DNA of 64,000 nt from Pseudoduganella violacea (GCF_014191875.1 NZ_JACHXD010000019.1:1-64000); one strand, 5' to 3'. Positions 43,284-52,346 are shown, numbered from the stretch's first letter. Translations and numbers: made by a program. The notes: generated from the letters alone by a model not told the origin.

Positions 43284-43538
43284 TCAGGAAACCTGCCCCT
43301 TGCGCATCGGATGGGACTTAACATCATCACGCTCGGTGGTATGCAGACCACTATTCATATGCCCGCAGTCGCGGCAGAACACCCGCCAATGCAGGTACAT
43401 GTACTGCTCGTCCCGCTCCTCCCAGCAGCGGTAGTGCGCGTCGGTGCTGGGGCATTTCGGGCAGACGTCCCGATAACACACCTCGCCCTCGGGTTCCTCC
43501 GGCGCAGCACGGTTCGTTTGTCCTTCCACAGCGTTCAT
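43284..43538 (-). CDS. Zinc-ribbon-like hypothetical protein, 84 residues
   Basis: An 84-residue protein with CPKC (in VCPKCPSTDAHYRCWEERDE) and CRDC (VFCRDCGHMNSGLH) about 27 residues apart, a clear zinc-ribbon pattern. GGAAGGAG precedes the ATG, which overlaps the stop of the 98-residue gene (ATGA). Unknown role; nucleic-acid binding or a regulatory subunit is plausible. Confidence 0.6.
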   Translation of the reverse strand: MNAVEGQTNRAAPEEPEGEVCYRDVCPKCPSTDAHYRCWEERDEQYMYLHWRVFCRDCGHMNSGLHTTERDDVKSHPMRKGQVS

Positions 43539-43831
43539 GATGATGCTCCTTCCGCTTGTACCGTCCAGCCCCAGAGGCTGGCCGCCTTGCAAGGCTGACG
43601 ACGGGGCGCGGCCAACAAGGCAGCGCGCTGGCGCGGCAGTTGGCCCATCGCCATGGGGTGGCGCGCCACAGCGCTGGCACGGCGGATTGACCGGCAGTGC
43701 CTGCCGACACTGTCCGACCAGGACCGCACCAGGGCCGACACGCGACGGCGCAGGCCAGGGCGCCTTTTCCGTCCACCGACCAGCATGCACGGTGCCGTGG
43801 GTACTGTTGCTACGTTGATCGCTTGCGACAT
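43535..43831 (-). CDS. Hypothetical strongly basic protein, 98 residues
   Basis: AAGGAG precedes the ATG at 43831. The protein (MSQAINVATVPTAPCMLVGG, then RKRRPGLRRRVSALVRSW) is rich in Arg, suggesting nucleic-acid binding. It is coupled to the zinc-ribbon gene through an ATGA overlap, and the two look like a two-gene unit. Family not recognised. Confidence 0.5.
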   Translation of the reverse strand: MSQAINVATVPTAPCMLVGGRKRRPGLRRRVSALVRSWSDSVGRHCRSIRRASAVARHPMAMGQLPRQRAALLAAPRRQPCKAASLWGWTVQAEGASS

Positions 43832-44397
43832 GGTGGTTCTCCTTAATAAAAATGGAGACACCTCTTCCCCATTGCGGGGAAGCCGATGTCCCCGCGAATA
43901 CGGCGCCAGGTGGCGGCGCCATAGGGTGGATGCGTAGCGAGCTGCGCAAGGGCGGCCGCGAGGTTCATCAGAACCTGGGCCGCAATCTGTAGAAGCGAAA
44001 AAAGCGAGGGCTTCCCACGAAACAGGCCATCGAACACGCCTATCCCGATCACGTCTGACCGGCGTCAGACTTGCTACAGTCGCCAGGGGCGACATGACCG
44101 GCATGCAGCGCCGGTCTTCTCAAGGACGGGTAACGACCGCAACGCCTACGGTGATGTCACCGAAGGATCCTGCGCACATGCCGCGATGGCAAGGCACAGG
44201 AGCAATGTGAGAGCGATTCTCACAGTCAGCGTCTTCATTCTTGCATCAGCCGCACACCAATACAAGATCGCCTCCCCTTCGCGTTCACGGGAATCGTATT
44301 GCCGCCAGCAGGGTTGGCTCGGGTCTGGTCACTGACAATCCATGGTTCGCGTCTGCCGCTGACCTTGCCGCCCAGCGGCACGACACACCGGTGGGCA
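43832..44397. other. Interval upstream of the basic/zinc-ribbon pair
   Basis: About 565 bases. A weak 69-codon minus frame ending at 43843 has no ribosome-binding site. A perfect inverted repeat GTCTGAC-CGGC-GTCAGAC at 44053-44070 lies upstream of it and could be an operator. Otherwise nothing is recognised. Confidence 0.45.
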
Positions 44398-44670
44398 TCA
44401 CAACTGCTCCGCCGGCGCATCCAGCCGAAAAGGTGCCACCCTGGCATTGGCTTCATTGCGTTGCAGGAATGCACTCCAGCTGACCCCAAAACCATCGAGC
44501 AGCGCCATCGCTTCGCTTTCCGAGACAAAGGGGACATCCAGTTCCATCGCATCAAATAGCAGAGAAAACCGGTAACCCGCGCCCTCGCGGCTAGCATGTC
44601 GAATGGCGGATATTTTCGACGTATTGACCACCGCACTACCTAATTGCCGCCATGTACCGTTCGCCATCAT
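44398..44670 (-). CDS. Hypothetical protein, 90 residues
   Basis: GGAAGGAGG precedes two adjacent ATGs (44670 and 44667). The product (GTWRQLGSAVVNTSKISAIR, then FDAMELDVPFVSESEAMALL) resembles small single-domain proteins with a beta-rich N-terminus. Family not recognised. Monocistronic. Confidence 0.55.
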   Translation of the reverse strand: MMANGTWRQLGSAVVNTSKISAIRHASREGAGYRFSLLFDAMELDVPFVSESEAMALLDGFGVSWSAFLQRNEANARVAPFRLDAPAEQL

Positions 44671-45139
44671 CGACCTCCTTCCCCTCGCCTTGCTGTCTTA
44701 CCCATGATGCGTAATGATTCGATCACTTTCAAGTTGAAATTTATAACAGGCCACCATCCCGGCAGCGGTGCTTATCCTCCTGGCGCTCTCTGGGCGGCCC
44801 CATCTGCGATGTCGGGTCCGCACCATGGCCTGGCCGTGGCACCGTTTGCGCAGCCAGGGTCAAGGCCAGAGCGCGCTGGACAGGCGCAACCGCACCGTGA
44901 CACAGTCTGCATTGTGACCGGTGGGCGGGGGAATCGCGACATGCTGGGAAAAGCGCTGACGGGCGCTGTCTGCCGGCACCGCTTGACCTGAAGAAGACCA
45001 CCCGCACACAACTGGAAGGCAATGCCCCATGAATACGACACCGGGCAGCGACGTGACAAGTAGACGTCTTCATGTTGCATGCACTGCAACCCGATCTATC
45101 ATGCAGAAGCCATGCTCACCCATCAGAGGAGCAAACAGT
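44671..45139. other. Interval before the H-NS-like gene
   Basis: About 470 bases with open frames on both strands but none with a good ribosome-binding site and normal composition. It should contain the promoter of the H-NS-like gene. Confidence 0.5.
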
Positions 45140-45424
45140 ATGACGACCTATCAGCAATATCAAGAGGAAATCGCACGCCTGCGGCGCCTGGCCGACGCCG
45201 CCAGGCAGGTGGACATTGCCCGCGCACGGGAGCAGATTCTGGACATCATGCGCGCGCACGGTTTGCAAGCCGCCGATCTGGACGTTGGCATGCCATCCTC
45301 TGGCACACGCCGCAGGCGTCCAACCGTCCAGTACCGGAATGCGGCGGGTGAAATCTGGCATGGCCTCGGTCGCATGCCCAAATGGCTTGCCGGCAAGAAC
45401 AAGGCAGACTACCTCGTGCGATAG
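45140..45424 (+). CDS. H-NS family nucleoid-associated protein
   Basis: A 94-residue protein. The N-terminal coiled-coil (residues 1-45; YQQYQEEIARLRRLADAARQ) is the dimerisation part. The C-terminal domain (residues 60-94; VQYRNAAGEIWHGLGRMPKW, then LAGKNKADYLVR) has the H-NS-type DNA-binding motif. Mobile elements often carry such proteins to silence their own genes in a new host. Monocistronic. Confidence 0.85.
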   Translation: MTTYQQYQEEIARLRRLADAARQVDIARAREQILDIMRAHGLQAADLDVGMPSSGTRRRRPTVQYRNAAGEIWHGLGRMPKWLAGKNKADYLVR

Positions 45425-45678
45425 GCCGGGCAGCCATCGCGACGACCCCGCTCAGGAAACGACGCGATTATCGGCATTCGTTCGGATACCCCGTCCTGCT
45501 ACCGCCATGGCACGGTGCGGACGCCGTCCAACACGCCAGCCGCCCCTTCGCGCGTGCCGCCTGTCTCACCATTGACGGCTGCGGGCAGGAATGGCTTTCC
45601 CGAAACAGCCAGCGATCCGACACATCCCAAGCAGTGCAACGATTCAGGAAGGCAACTGAATTGGACGCGTCTGGATAT

Positions 45679-45698
45679 ATATTCTAGTGCCAGAATAT
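45679..45698. promoter_or_regulatory. Palindromic operator overlapping the padR start codon
   Basis: ATATTCT (45679-45685) and AGAATAT (45692-45698) form perfect 7-base arms around a 6-base spacer. The site covers the first two bases of the padR ATG, which fits autorepression by the encoded regulator. Confidence 0.6.
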
Positions 45699-46248
45699 GG
45701 GCATGATGCACATCACCGATTCCGAACTCCTGCTACTGGGTCTCGTCGCCGAGATGCCTCGCCACGGCTATGAGCTGGAACAGAACATCGACACACGGGG
45801 CATGCGCGAGTGGACACAGGTCGCCTTCTCCTCGATCTATTTCGTGCTGGGGAAACTGGAGAAAGGCGGACTGGTTCTGGCCGAAGCGCCTATCAACGCG
45901 AAAGCGCGAAAGACATTCTCGATCACGGCGGCAGGCCGCGAGGTGCTGCTTGAACAGACCCTCGCCGCCCTTGGCGCCTATCGCCCCACCTTTTCTTCGC
46001 TCCTGCTGGGCATGGTCCACTGGCCCATCTTGTCGCGCAAGGCGGCGCTCGATGCGTTGGCCGCGCGCCTGTCTTCGGTCAGCGCGGAGGTTGAACGGCT
46101 CGAAGGTCTGCGCCGGCAGCGCCAGCCGATGCCCGACCATATCGAACTCCTGTTTGATTTTTCAGCCACCCAACTGGCCGCGGAGCACACTTGGATCACC
46201 ACCACTTTGGACTATATGAGGAACAAGCCATGGCCGACACAGCAATGA
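45697..46248 (+). CDS. PadR family transcriptional regulator
   Basis: A 183-residue PadR-type regulator with a winged HTH (LLLLGLVAEMPRHGYELEQN, then SSIYFVLGKLEKGGLV) and a C-terminal dimerisation region. No ribosome-binding site precedes the first ATG, so translation may be leaderless or start at 45703 or 45706 (MMHITDSELL). It overlaps the next gene by 19 bases. It probably represses this two-gene operon through the palindrome at its start. Confidence 0.85.
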   Translation: MGMMHITDSELLLLGLVAEMPRHGYELEQNIDTRGMREWTQVAFSSIYFVLGKLEKGGLVLAEAPINAKARKTFSITAAGREVLLEQTLAALGAYRPTFSSLLLGMVHWPILSRKAALDALAARLSSVSAEVERLEGLRRQRQPMPDHIELLFDFSATQLAAEHTWITTTLDYMRNKPWPTQQ

Positions 46249-46859
46249 TTGACCTGACAGAAAACCGCGCCATGCTCGGCGCGCTGTATGCGCCCCCGAC
46301 AGGCCATTTCAGCGTCGTTGATGTGCCCACACTCCCGTTCGCGGTTCTCGATGGCGAAGGGCCACCTGAACAGCCATCCGTCGCGGCGGTCGTAAAAACG
46401 CTTTACACGGCCATCTATCCCATACGGCGTGAAGCGCGCAAGCGTATGGGAAAGTCGTTTGTCGAGCCGCCGGTAGAACTGCTCTACTGGGCCGACGACA
46501 TGCGCGACTTTGCCGCCGGCCATCGGGAAAAGTGGCACTGGCGCGCGCAAATCACCCTGCCGGTGTGGGCCGACAGGCAGCGTCTGGCGGCATCCGTCAG
46601 CGACATGCGCGGCGAGCTGGGCGAGGCAGCGGCCCCGCGCTGGGAAGCCATCGCCGAGGGGACGTGCGTGCAGATCCTGCATGTCGGCCCAACAGCCGAC
46701 CTCCCGGCGCTCCTGGCGCAACTCTACGGCGCGTATCTGCCGCAGGAGGGGCTGGCGCCAGCGGGGCCCTATCACGAAATCTATCTCAACGATTGGCGCC
46801 GCGTCGCTCCCGCGCAGCGCAAGATCATTCTGCGGCAACCCGTCGGCCAGTCTGGATAA
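46230..46859 (+). CDS. GyrI-like small-molecule-binding protein
   Basis: A 209-residue protein of the GyrI-like family: DVPTLPFAVLDGEGPPEQPS, LLYWADDMRDF, WRAQITLPVW, then YHEIYLNDWRRVAPAQRKII. GAGGA precedes the ATG inside the padR end. Coupled with the PadR regulator, it may bind or respond to the same compound. Members are often encoded beside PadR regulators. Confidence 0.8.
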   Translation: MADTAMIDLTENRAMLGALYAPPTGHFSVVDVPTLPFAVLDGEGPPEQPSVAAVVKTLYTAIYPIRREARKRMGKSFVEPPVELLYWADDMRDFAAGHREKWHWRAQITLPVWADRQRLAASVSDMRGELGEAAAPRWEAIAEGTCVQILHVGPTADLPALLAQLYGAYLPQEGLAPAGPYHEIYLNDWRRVAPAQRKIILRQPVGQSG

Positions 46860-46946
46860 GCCATCAGGACATCATCGCGGCGGCCACCCGCATCGCGACC
46901 GGCGCGCTGGCGTAATGGCTTGGGCAGCGCGGCCATCGGGCCGCCG

Positions 46947-47225
46947 TCAATCGGGCCGACGCGGCTGAGATAGCGTAGCATCGTTGCCGCTTGCCACCAC
47001 CTGCAGCTCAATGATCTGGTTCAAGATGAAGAACTGCTCCGCCAGGTCTTCCGGTCGGGCTCCGGGCCACCCCTCTGCGGCGCAATACTCCTCTTCATTG
47101 CGGAGCAAAATCAACTTCGCCAAATCGACTTTAGACGGGCACTTCCTTTGCACACTCTCAAAGCGAATCACCTGGCCATCAGACTGTCTGTAGGAGATCA
47201 TCCATCGTTTCAGCGAATTGTGCAT
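46947..47225 (-). CDS. Hypothetical protein, 92 residues
   Basis: AGGGGG stands before the ATG at 47225. The product (MHNSLKRWMISYRQSDGQVI, then FESVQRKCPSKVDLAKLILL) ends in a low-complexity tail. It resembles small proteins with a helix-rich core; family not recognised. Convergent with the padR operon. Confidence 0.5.
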   Translation of the reverse strand: MHNSLKRWMISYRQSDGQVIRFESVQRKCPSKVDLAKLILLRNEEEYCAAEGWPGARPEDLAEQFFILNQIIELQVVASGNDATLSQPRRPD

Positions 47226-47445
47226 ATCAGCCCCCTTGAGCGTTAGACACCACACGCCGCTGGTGGATGCCGGTTTGAACCATGGTATGCGAGATTGGCA
47301 TCGACATTCTCACCGTTAACCACAACACCACTGAACATGGGCAACAAGCCAGGCAGGCCACCAGTACAACCTGAACATGCCCGGAAAGCTGGAGAGCGAG
47401 GGTGGTAGAACATTCCTGGATGTGGCGTTCTCGCGACACAACGGT

Positions 47446-47772
47446 TCAGGGCACCTGGTTGGCGACCCCGCGCTCTGGCGGTAGATCCTGCGCCTGGCCC
47501 AGCAACTGTTCATAGGCGACCTGAAAGTCACCGCGCTCTTTGCCGTAGGGAAGAAGGGATTTCCTTCCAGCGCGCGTGGCCGCAACAATGGAGGACGTAT
47601 TGGCCTGGTTGCGCAGCACGAACGGCCGGTCCTGCGCACATGCCTTGTAAAACGCATCGGCGGCCTGCCGTGGATCGGCAAACTCGGTGCCACGCTGGCC
47701 ACTACGGGCGATGACCGTATAGGTCGCACCGTGGCAGCCCGACACGATCGGATCATTCAAAAACACCATCAT
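47446..47772 (-). CDS. Hypothetical protein, 108 residues
   Basis: AGGGGGAGC precedes the ATG at 47772. The product (MMVFLNDPIVSGCHGATYTV, then EFADPRQAADAFYKACAQDR) is unrecognised. Its start overlaps the end of the Mrr-like gene by 20 bases, so it is the last gene of the recombinase-Mrr operon. Confidence 0.55.
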   Translation of the reverse strand: MMVFLNDPIVSGCHGATYTVIARSGQRGTEFADPRQAADAFYKACAQDRPFVLRNQANTSSIVAATRAGRKSLLPYGKERGDFQVAYEQLLGQAQDLPPERGVANQVP

Positions 47773-48451
47773 GCTCCCCCTGCGTGTTAGATGGGGCGCG
47801 CAGCACCAGACGCACCAAGGATTCTCCGCTCAGTAATCTTATCCCGCCCGCGCCGAGATGACCATACACGGCCGCACCGCTCTTGCCCGTATGCACGAAC
47901 AGACCGCCGTCATAGCCCTGCTGCCGGATCACCAGCGCAAACTGCCCAACATGCTGTTCCCGCACATGGGCACGGTAGCGCTTGACCTGCAGCGCATACC
48001 AGCCCAGCTTCGGCAGCCAGACCACGCCATCGATCCCGCCATCGCCGCTATAGCGCCGGTTGCGCAACACGAACAGGCCCGCATCCTCCAGCGCCGAGAG
48101 CACCACCTCCTCAAACACCAAGGGGTCGACCTGGCGCAAGTAGCACAGGCAGCGCGGCACCCTACCCGCCCCGGTAAAGCCGCGCACCTTGCGCAAGATG
48201 CGCCTGGCGACCCGCACATGGTGGCGATGCAAGGGCCGTTGCGCCAGACGCCAGGCGTTACACAGGCGCGAAGCGAGGCGGATCACCCACCGGGCCAGCA
48301 TGGCCATCGGACCAGGTTGCGGTGCACCGACGATCTGGCGCGTAGCGCGGGGCGGGCGCCGCGCCGATGGCGCCGTCACCGGTTGTGCCGGCGCCAATGC
48401 TGCAGCGGGTGCGACAGGCGGTTCCGGCCGCCGAGAAGGCTTCGGTATCAT
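47753..48451 (-). CDS. Mrr-like restriction endonuclease domain protein
   Basis: A 232-residue protein. After a Pro/Ala-rich N-terminus (about 60 residues) and a basic region, the C-terminal domain has a PD-(D/E)xK nuclease fold of the Mrr type: DPLVFEEVVLSALEDAG, then GDGGIDGVVWLPKLGW and LQVKRYRAHV, with GxD, QxK in the right order. The ATG overlaps the recombinase stop (ATGA). It may cleave modified or foreign DNA, or act in element transfer. Confidence 0.8.
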   Translation of the reverse strand: MIPKPSRRPEPPVAPAAALAPAQPVTAPSARRPPRATRQIVGAPQPGPMAMLARWVIRLASRLCNAWRLAQRPLHRHHVRVARRILRKVRGFTGAGRVPRCLCYLRQVDPLVFEEVVLSALEDAGLFVLRNRRYSGDGGIDGVVWLPKLGWYALQVKRYRAHVREQHVGQFALVIRQQGYDGGLFVHTGKSGAAVYGHLGAGGIRLLSGESLVRLVLRAPSNTQGEHDGVFE

Positions 48452-49524
48452 GGCGCCTCCTGATGCGCTTGATCGAGCGGTTGCTGCGACACGCCACGGG
48501 GCGAGCCGAGATAGGCATTGCTGATCTGCGGACGATGGTGGCCCAGCTGCTCGGCCACCTGCCGGTAGGCTTCCTTGAGCGCGTCGGCGTCGACCTGAGG
48601 TTCGCCGCCCTGCACCGGCGCTTTCACCTGCGCGATATCGAAGAACAGATCACCGGCGAACTGGTGGCGCAGCCCGTGCGGGGTGACGCCCAACTGCTTT
48701 CTCGTCAGACCCACCTGGCGCACCACGTTGGAGAACAGGTCGAGCGACTGCTTGAGGGTCAGGCCGGGACGGCCGATGTGGCCGTGCTTGCTGCGCACCA
48801 GCGCCCGGGCCTCGTCCAGCGCGTACTGTTGCACCGGGGTACGCACCGCCGCATAGCGCAAGCGGCCGCCCTTGGTGCCGCGTTCAATGGTCAGGAAGCT
48901 GACATAGCGTTCCCCCACCCGATGGCCGGCCGGCAGCGCGTAGGCCGGCACCTCGGCTGCGTCCGGGCAGAACATCACCGCTTCTTTGCGCCGCAAGCCG
49001 AAGGCCATCATCAGACGCAGTTGCGTGCCCACATGCCGGTCGATGGCGCTTACGCGTGCGATCATCGCGTCCACGTCCACACCGTTCGCTTCCCAGCTGC
49101 GGTCGCGCGTGGCGCTATAGCTGCGCGCCACCAGCTTGGGGTCTTTCGCATAGTGCGCCGTGCCCTGCACCAGGCCGGCCTTGCCGATCCACTGCGCGTA
49201 GACGCGCAGGAAACTCAACTGTTGCTGGATATAGGCCGCGCTGAAGGGCTTAGCCAGTTGCGGCGCGATGCGGTGCGTCCCCTGCCCGCCCGCCGGCAGC
49301 GGCTGCGCCGTCCAGTAGGCCATGAGCGCGTCGATATGGCGCGACGACAGATTACGCGGCCGGGTCCGAAATCCCAGCTGCTGCAAGAGCACGAAGATGC
49401 GGAAAAGCCCCTGCCTGCGCGCGTCGCGCGTCGCATATGCGATGACCTTGCTACGCACCGCATGCCGCTCATTGTGCTGATCGATGATCTGTGCCAGTTC
49501 CTTCTTCCAGTACTGCTCCCCCAT
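48448..49524 (-). CDS. Tyrosine recombinase (integrase domain-containing protein)
   Basis: A 358-residue tyrosine recombinase. The core-binding part (residues 1-160) is followed by the catalytic domain with Arg178 in FGLRRKEAVMF, a Lys in TKGGRLR, His283 and Arg286 in PHGLRHQFAGDLFF, His329 in EQLGHHRPQI and a probable catalytic Tyr338 (SNAYLGS). The ATG at 49524 has GGGAG 6 bases upstream. It heads an operon with the Mrr-like gene. It is the best candidate for the recombinase that moves or resolves this element. Confidence 0.85.
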   Translation of the reverse strand: MGEQYWKKELAQIIDQHNERHAVRSKVIAYATRDARRQGLFRIFVLLQQLGFRTRPRNLSSRHIDALMAYWTAQPLPAGGQGTHRIAPQLAKPFSAAYIQQQLSFLRVYAQWIGKAGLVQGTAHYAKDPKLVARSYSATRDRSWEANGVDVDAMIARVSAIDRHVGTQLRLMMAFGLRRKEAVMFCPDAAEVPAYALPAGHRVGERYVSFLTIERGTKGGRLRYAAVRTPVQQYALDEARALVRSKHGHIGRPGLTLKQSLDLFSNVVRQVGLTRKQLGVTPHGLRHQFAGDLFFDIAQVKAPVQGGEPQVDADALKEAYRQVAEQLGHHRPQISNAYLGSPRGVSQQPLDQAHQEAP

Positions 49525-50816
49525 TGCGTTCTCCCACGTTGTCATGCCTTGTCCTGACCTCTCCCGCGCCCATACGATCAGCGCGCGCATGCGGCAGCCG
49601 AGCGCCCGGCCGGAACCGGGACGACGAACAAGGTCTTTGCAGCGAACGACGCACACCACTGCCAGCGCACGCCTCATTGCGGCCAGTGTCATGCGGACCG
49701 CCGCGCCGGCCCTTGCGCCGACGGTCCTGGGGAAACCACCCACCACGGTGCCGCCCCCATTGCGGCGCCGTGCTCGGATAACGATGTTTGCGGTGAAGCG
49801 TGGTGTCTTAAAAATGCTGATGCGATAGCGGAGTGGGTTTCACCGTCTCTCGCTATCTCCGTTTCTTGAACGGACAGTGCCGCGCATTGCGGGGCAAGGT
49901 CATGGGCGTGCCGGCCATCTCGGCGCACAGCACAAGAACCCTCCTTCCTCACGGTTATCCACCAGCCCTTCCACCGGGCCGCTTCGTGATTGCCATACGT
50001 ACCAGGTTGGCCGTGGCTTCTACGGCCACGTCGCAACAAGGCACCGCGAACGGTGGCCCTATGGCAGAAGGATTGATTAAAGCGTGGACCGGCATGCGGT
50101 CCCCTCCCCGCTGAACCTGTCAGGGGGAAAGCGTGACGCGTAGCGCGTCCAGTGCGCGAGAGCGGAAGGAACACGCTCCAGGCAAGCGAGCCGTGAGGCC
50201 ATCGACGAACGACGTCGGAAGGGAACTGCAGCGCCAGCGGCATGCGCCTCATGGGACGCAGGGGCTGCTGGAGCGATCAAACCGCCGGGGCGGTCATAGC
50301 CAAACATCGGCACTCGGGAGGCAGGTAACGACTGCGACGGGTGGTATCGCGGGCCAGCGCCGCATTCAGAACGCGATGTTCATGGAAGCGGGTCCAGACA
50401 GTGTGTGCAGGATAGGAAAGCGAAGGGGGGATGTCAAGGTGAAATGGGGGACGGAAAAAAGTGTAAATAAAGCCGGTTTATTTGGTAAGGCTTCGTATGC
50501 GGCGGCGGCCCCTATGAACGGCGACAAAGTAGGATACCTCTGATTGTAAAATCGAGCGGCACGGCCCCCAACCACCACCCCACCTTCAACCTCAAAACAA
50601 GCCGCGATCCGGCCACCAGTCCGCCCCGGCGACATCTTATTTCCCCGCCCAGCGGCCGTGCGCCACAGCAACCGCGCTGGCCGACGCCTGGAACTGTCAT
50701 GGAGTCGCATTGCAGCAGGTCTGCCCCCGAAAGCTCCGGCAAACCATCGCGCTTTTGACTGGCTGCACCAGTCAGCCAAGCCTACCGTTATCGGTATTTC
50801 GACGAAGGAGATCGGG
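49525..50816. other. 1.3-kb non-coding region upstream of PRTRC D
   Basis: I find no supported gene. Notable signals are a DnaA-box-like TTATCCACC at 49955-49963 (8 of 9), an inverted repeat GATAGCG/CGCTATC around 49823-49856, the dyad GACGCG-TAG-CGCGTC at 50135-50149, and AAATAAA-GCCGG-TTTATTT at 50465-50483. A long non-coding region beside an actin-like partition gene suggests a centromere or origin, but no iteron array was seen. Confidence 0.4.
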
Positions 50817-51860
50817 ATGGAACCCATCGTGCGGGCCGTGGACGTCGGCCGCGGCAACACCAAATTCATCGCCGGCATGAAAAATGGGGAGCTACTGTGC
50901 GAGATGTTTCCTTCTCAGGCCCACCCCACCGAAGCGATCGGTGAGTACGAAGGCTGGGGCATGAAGCGCCGCACGGTCGGCATTCCCGTCGACGGTTTAA
51001 TCTACGAAGTGGGGCCGGACGTCCAGTTGGCGGCTGACGTCTTCAACGCGCATGTCCTGCAGCACGACCGCTATAGCGATGCCCCGGAGTATCTGGCGCT
51101 GCTGCTGGGCGCCCTGCACGCCATGCAACTCGAGCGGATCGACCTGCTCGTGATCGGCCTGCCGGTGGCCACCTACAAGCTCAAGCGCCAGGTCGCCGCG
51201 CTGGAGCGGCGCCTCACCGGCGAACACGCGCTCGGTAAGGGCCGCAAAGTCACAGTGCGGCGCGCCAAGGCCATCGCGCAACCGGCCGGTGCCCTGATGT
51301 ACTACGGCCTGATGCAACACCGGGTGGCCCAGTTGCGCAAGGAGCGCAGCCTGATTGTCGATCCTGGCCGCCGCACCTTTGACTGGCTGGTCACGCAAGG
51401 CATGCAGCAGATCGACAAGCGCAGCCACTCCGTCCCGCGCGGCATGCACGACGTGCTGCACACCATCGTCGAAGGCATCAGCCGCGCCACCGATTCACAT
51501 TACTGCGAATACGAGCTAATCGACCTGGCGCTGCGCACCGGCAAAAAGCCGGTGGTGTTCCAAAAGGAGTATGACCTCGCCCGCCACCTGCCATTAGCCA
51601 GGAAGATTCCGGAGCAAGCCGTGGCCGAAATGCTGCACTACGTGGGCGACGCCGGCGACATCAAAAACATCATCCTGGTCGGTGGTGGCGCCTTTTTCTA
51701 TAAGGCGGCGCTGAAATCGGCCTTTCCGCACCATGCCATCCATGAATTGAAGGATCCCATCTTTGCCAACGTTAAGGGCTTCCAATATGCAGGCAGCGAG
51801 CTGGCTAAAACCCTGTGCGCGGCAAAGTCATCCGGAGTCCAGGGCGGCGATCATGAATAA
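50817..51860 (+). CDS. PRTRC system protein D (actin-like, ParM/StbA type)
   Basis: A 347-residue actin-fold protein. Phosphate-1 motif VDVGRGNTKF (residues 7-16), phosphate-2 LIVDPGRRTFDWLV and adenosine motif IILVGGGAFFYK are in order, as in ParM/StbA. AAGGAG precedes the ATG at 50817. It should form nucleotide-dependent filaments for DNA segregation. It lies about 19 kb from the other PRTRC genes, in the same orientation, and overlaps a small partner gene by 8 bases. Confidence 0.85.
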   Translation: MEPIVRAVDVGRGNTKFIAGMKNGELLCEMFPSQAHPTEAIGEYEGWGMKRRTVGIPVDGLIYEVGPDVQLAADVFNAHVLQHDRYSDAPEYLALLLGALHAMQLERIDLLVIGLPVATYKLKRQVAALERRLTGEHALGKGRKVTVRRAKAIAQPAGALMYYGLMQHRVAQLRKERSLIVDPGRRTFDWLVTQGMQQIDKRSHSVPRGMHDVLHTIVEGISRATDSHYCEYELIDLALRTGKKPVVFQKEYDLARHLPLARKIPEQAVAEMLHYVGDAGDIKNIILVGGGAFFYKAALKSAFPHHAIHELKDPIFANVKGFQYAGSELAKTLCAAKSSGVQGGDHE

Positions 51861-52107
51861 GCCACTGCGCATCAACTTCGAGCTGGCGCGGGCCGACAAT
51901 CCACCACTGTACGATGAGTTGGCCGGATTTCCCAAAGGGGGGCGCAGGGTCAATCGCCTGCGGACATTGGCCCATGCGGGACTATTGGCGCAGGCGCCCC
52001 CTGCCATATCGACTTTACCTGCGGCACCTGCCAGCGCAGTCTCAGCGGAAACCGCAGCCGTATCGGTCGCGTCCGTTGAACTATTTGGGCCGTCGGTGGT
52101 CGGTTGA
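51853..52107 (+). CDS. Small partner of PRTRC D (StbB/ParR-like by position)
   Basis: An 84-residue protein starting inside the end of the PRTRC D gene. The N-terminal half (MNKPLRINFELARADNPPLY, then RRVNRLRTLAHAGLLAQA) could bind DNA as a small ribbon-helix or helix-turn-helix unit. The C-terminal half is low-complexity Ala/Val/Ser. Position suggests the adaptor that links filament to centromere; sequence alone does not prove it. Confidence 0.55.
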   Translation: MNKPLRINFELARADNPPLYDELAGFPKGGRRVNRLRTLAHAGLLAQAPPAISTLPAAPASAVSAETAAVSVASVELFGPSVVG

Positions 52108-52346
52108 ATCCTTATTCCGTATGTTCCGACGCACCCAGTGTCATTTGACTGTCAGGATCAATACAACGGGGGAATATGCTGCGTGGCTGTTGGCTGAATA
52201 ACAGCCGAATCCAACACCGATGTGCCCTCACGCCAACGCTCACTTCTCTTTAACCGCAGGCTGTACTATGATGGAAATGAAAATTCAATAAAGACAACTT
52301 CCATTTCTCAAGTTATCTCTCACATTTCTCACCACCTGACCTGCTG

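Noticed and set aside
43843..44052. 69-codon minus frame as a gene
   Set aside because: There is no ribosome-binding site and no convincing composition, although it ends just before a good gene start.
49955..49963. TTATCCACC as a DnaA box proving an origin
   Set aside because: It is a single imperfect site with no iterons or AT-rich unwinding region nearby, so it is mentioned only as a weak sign.
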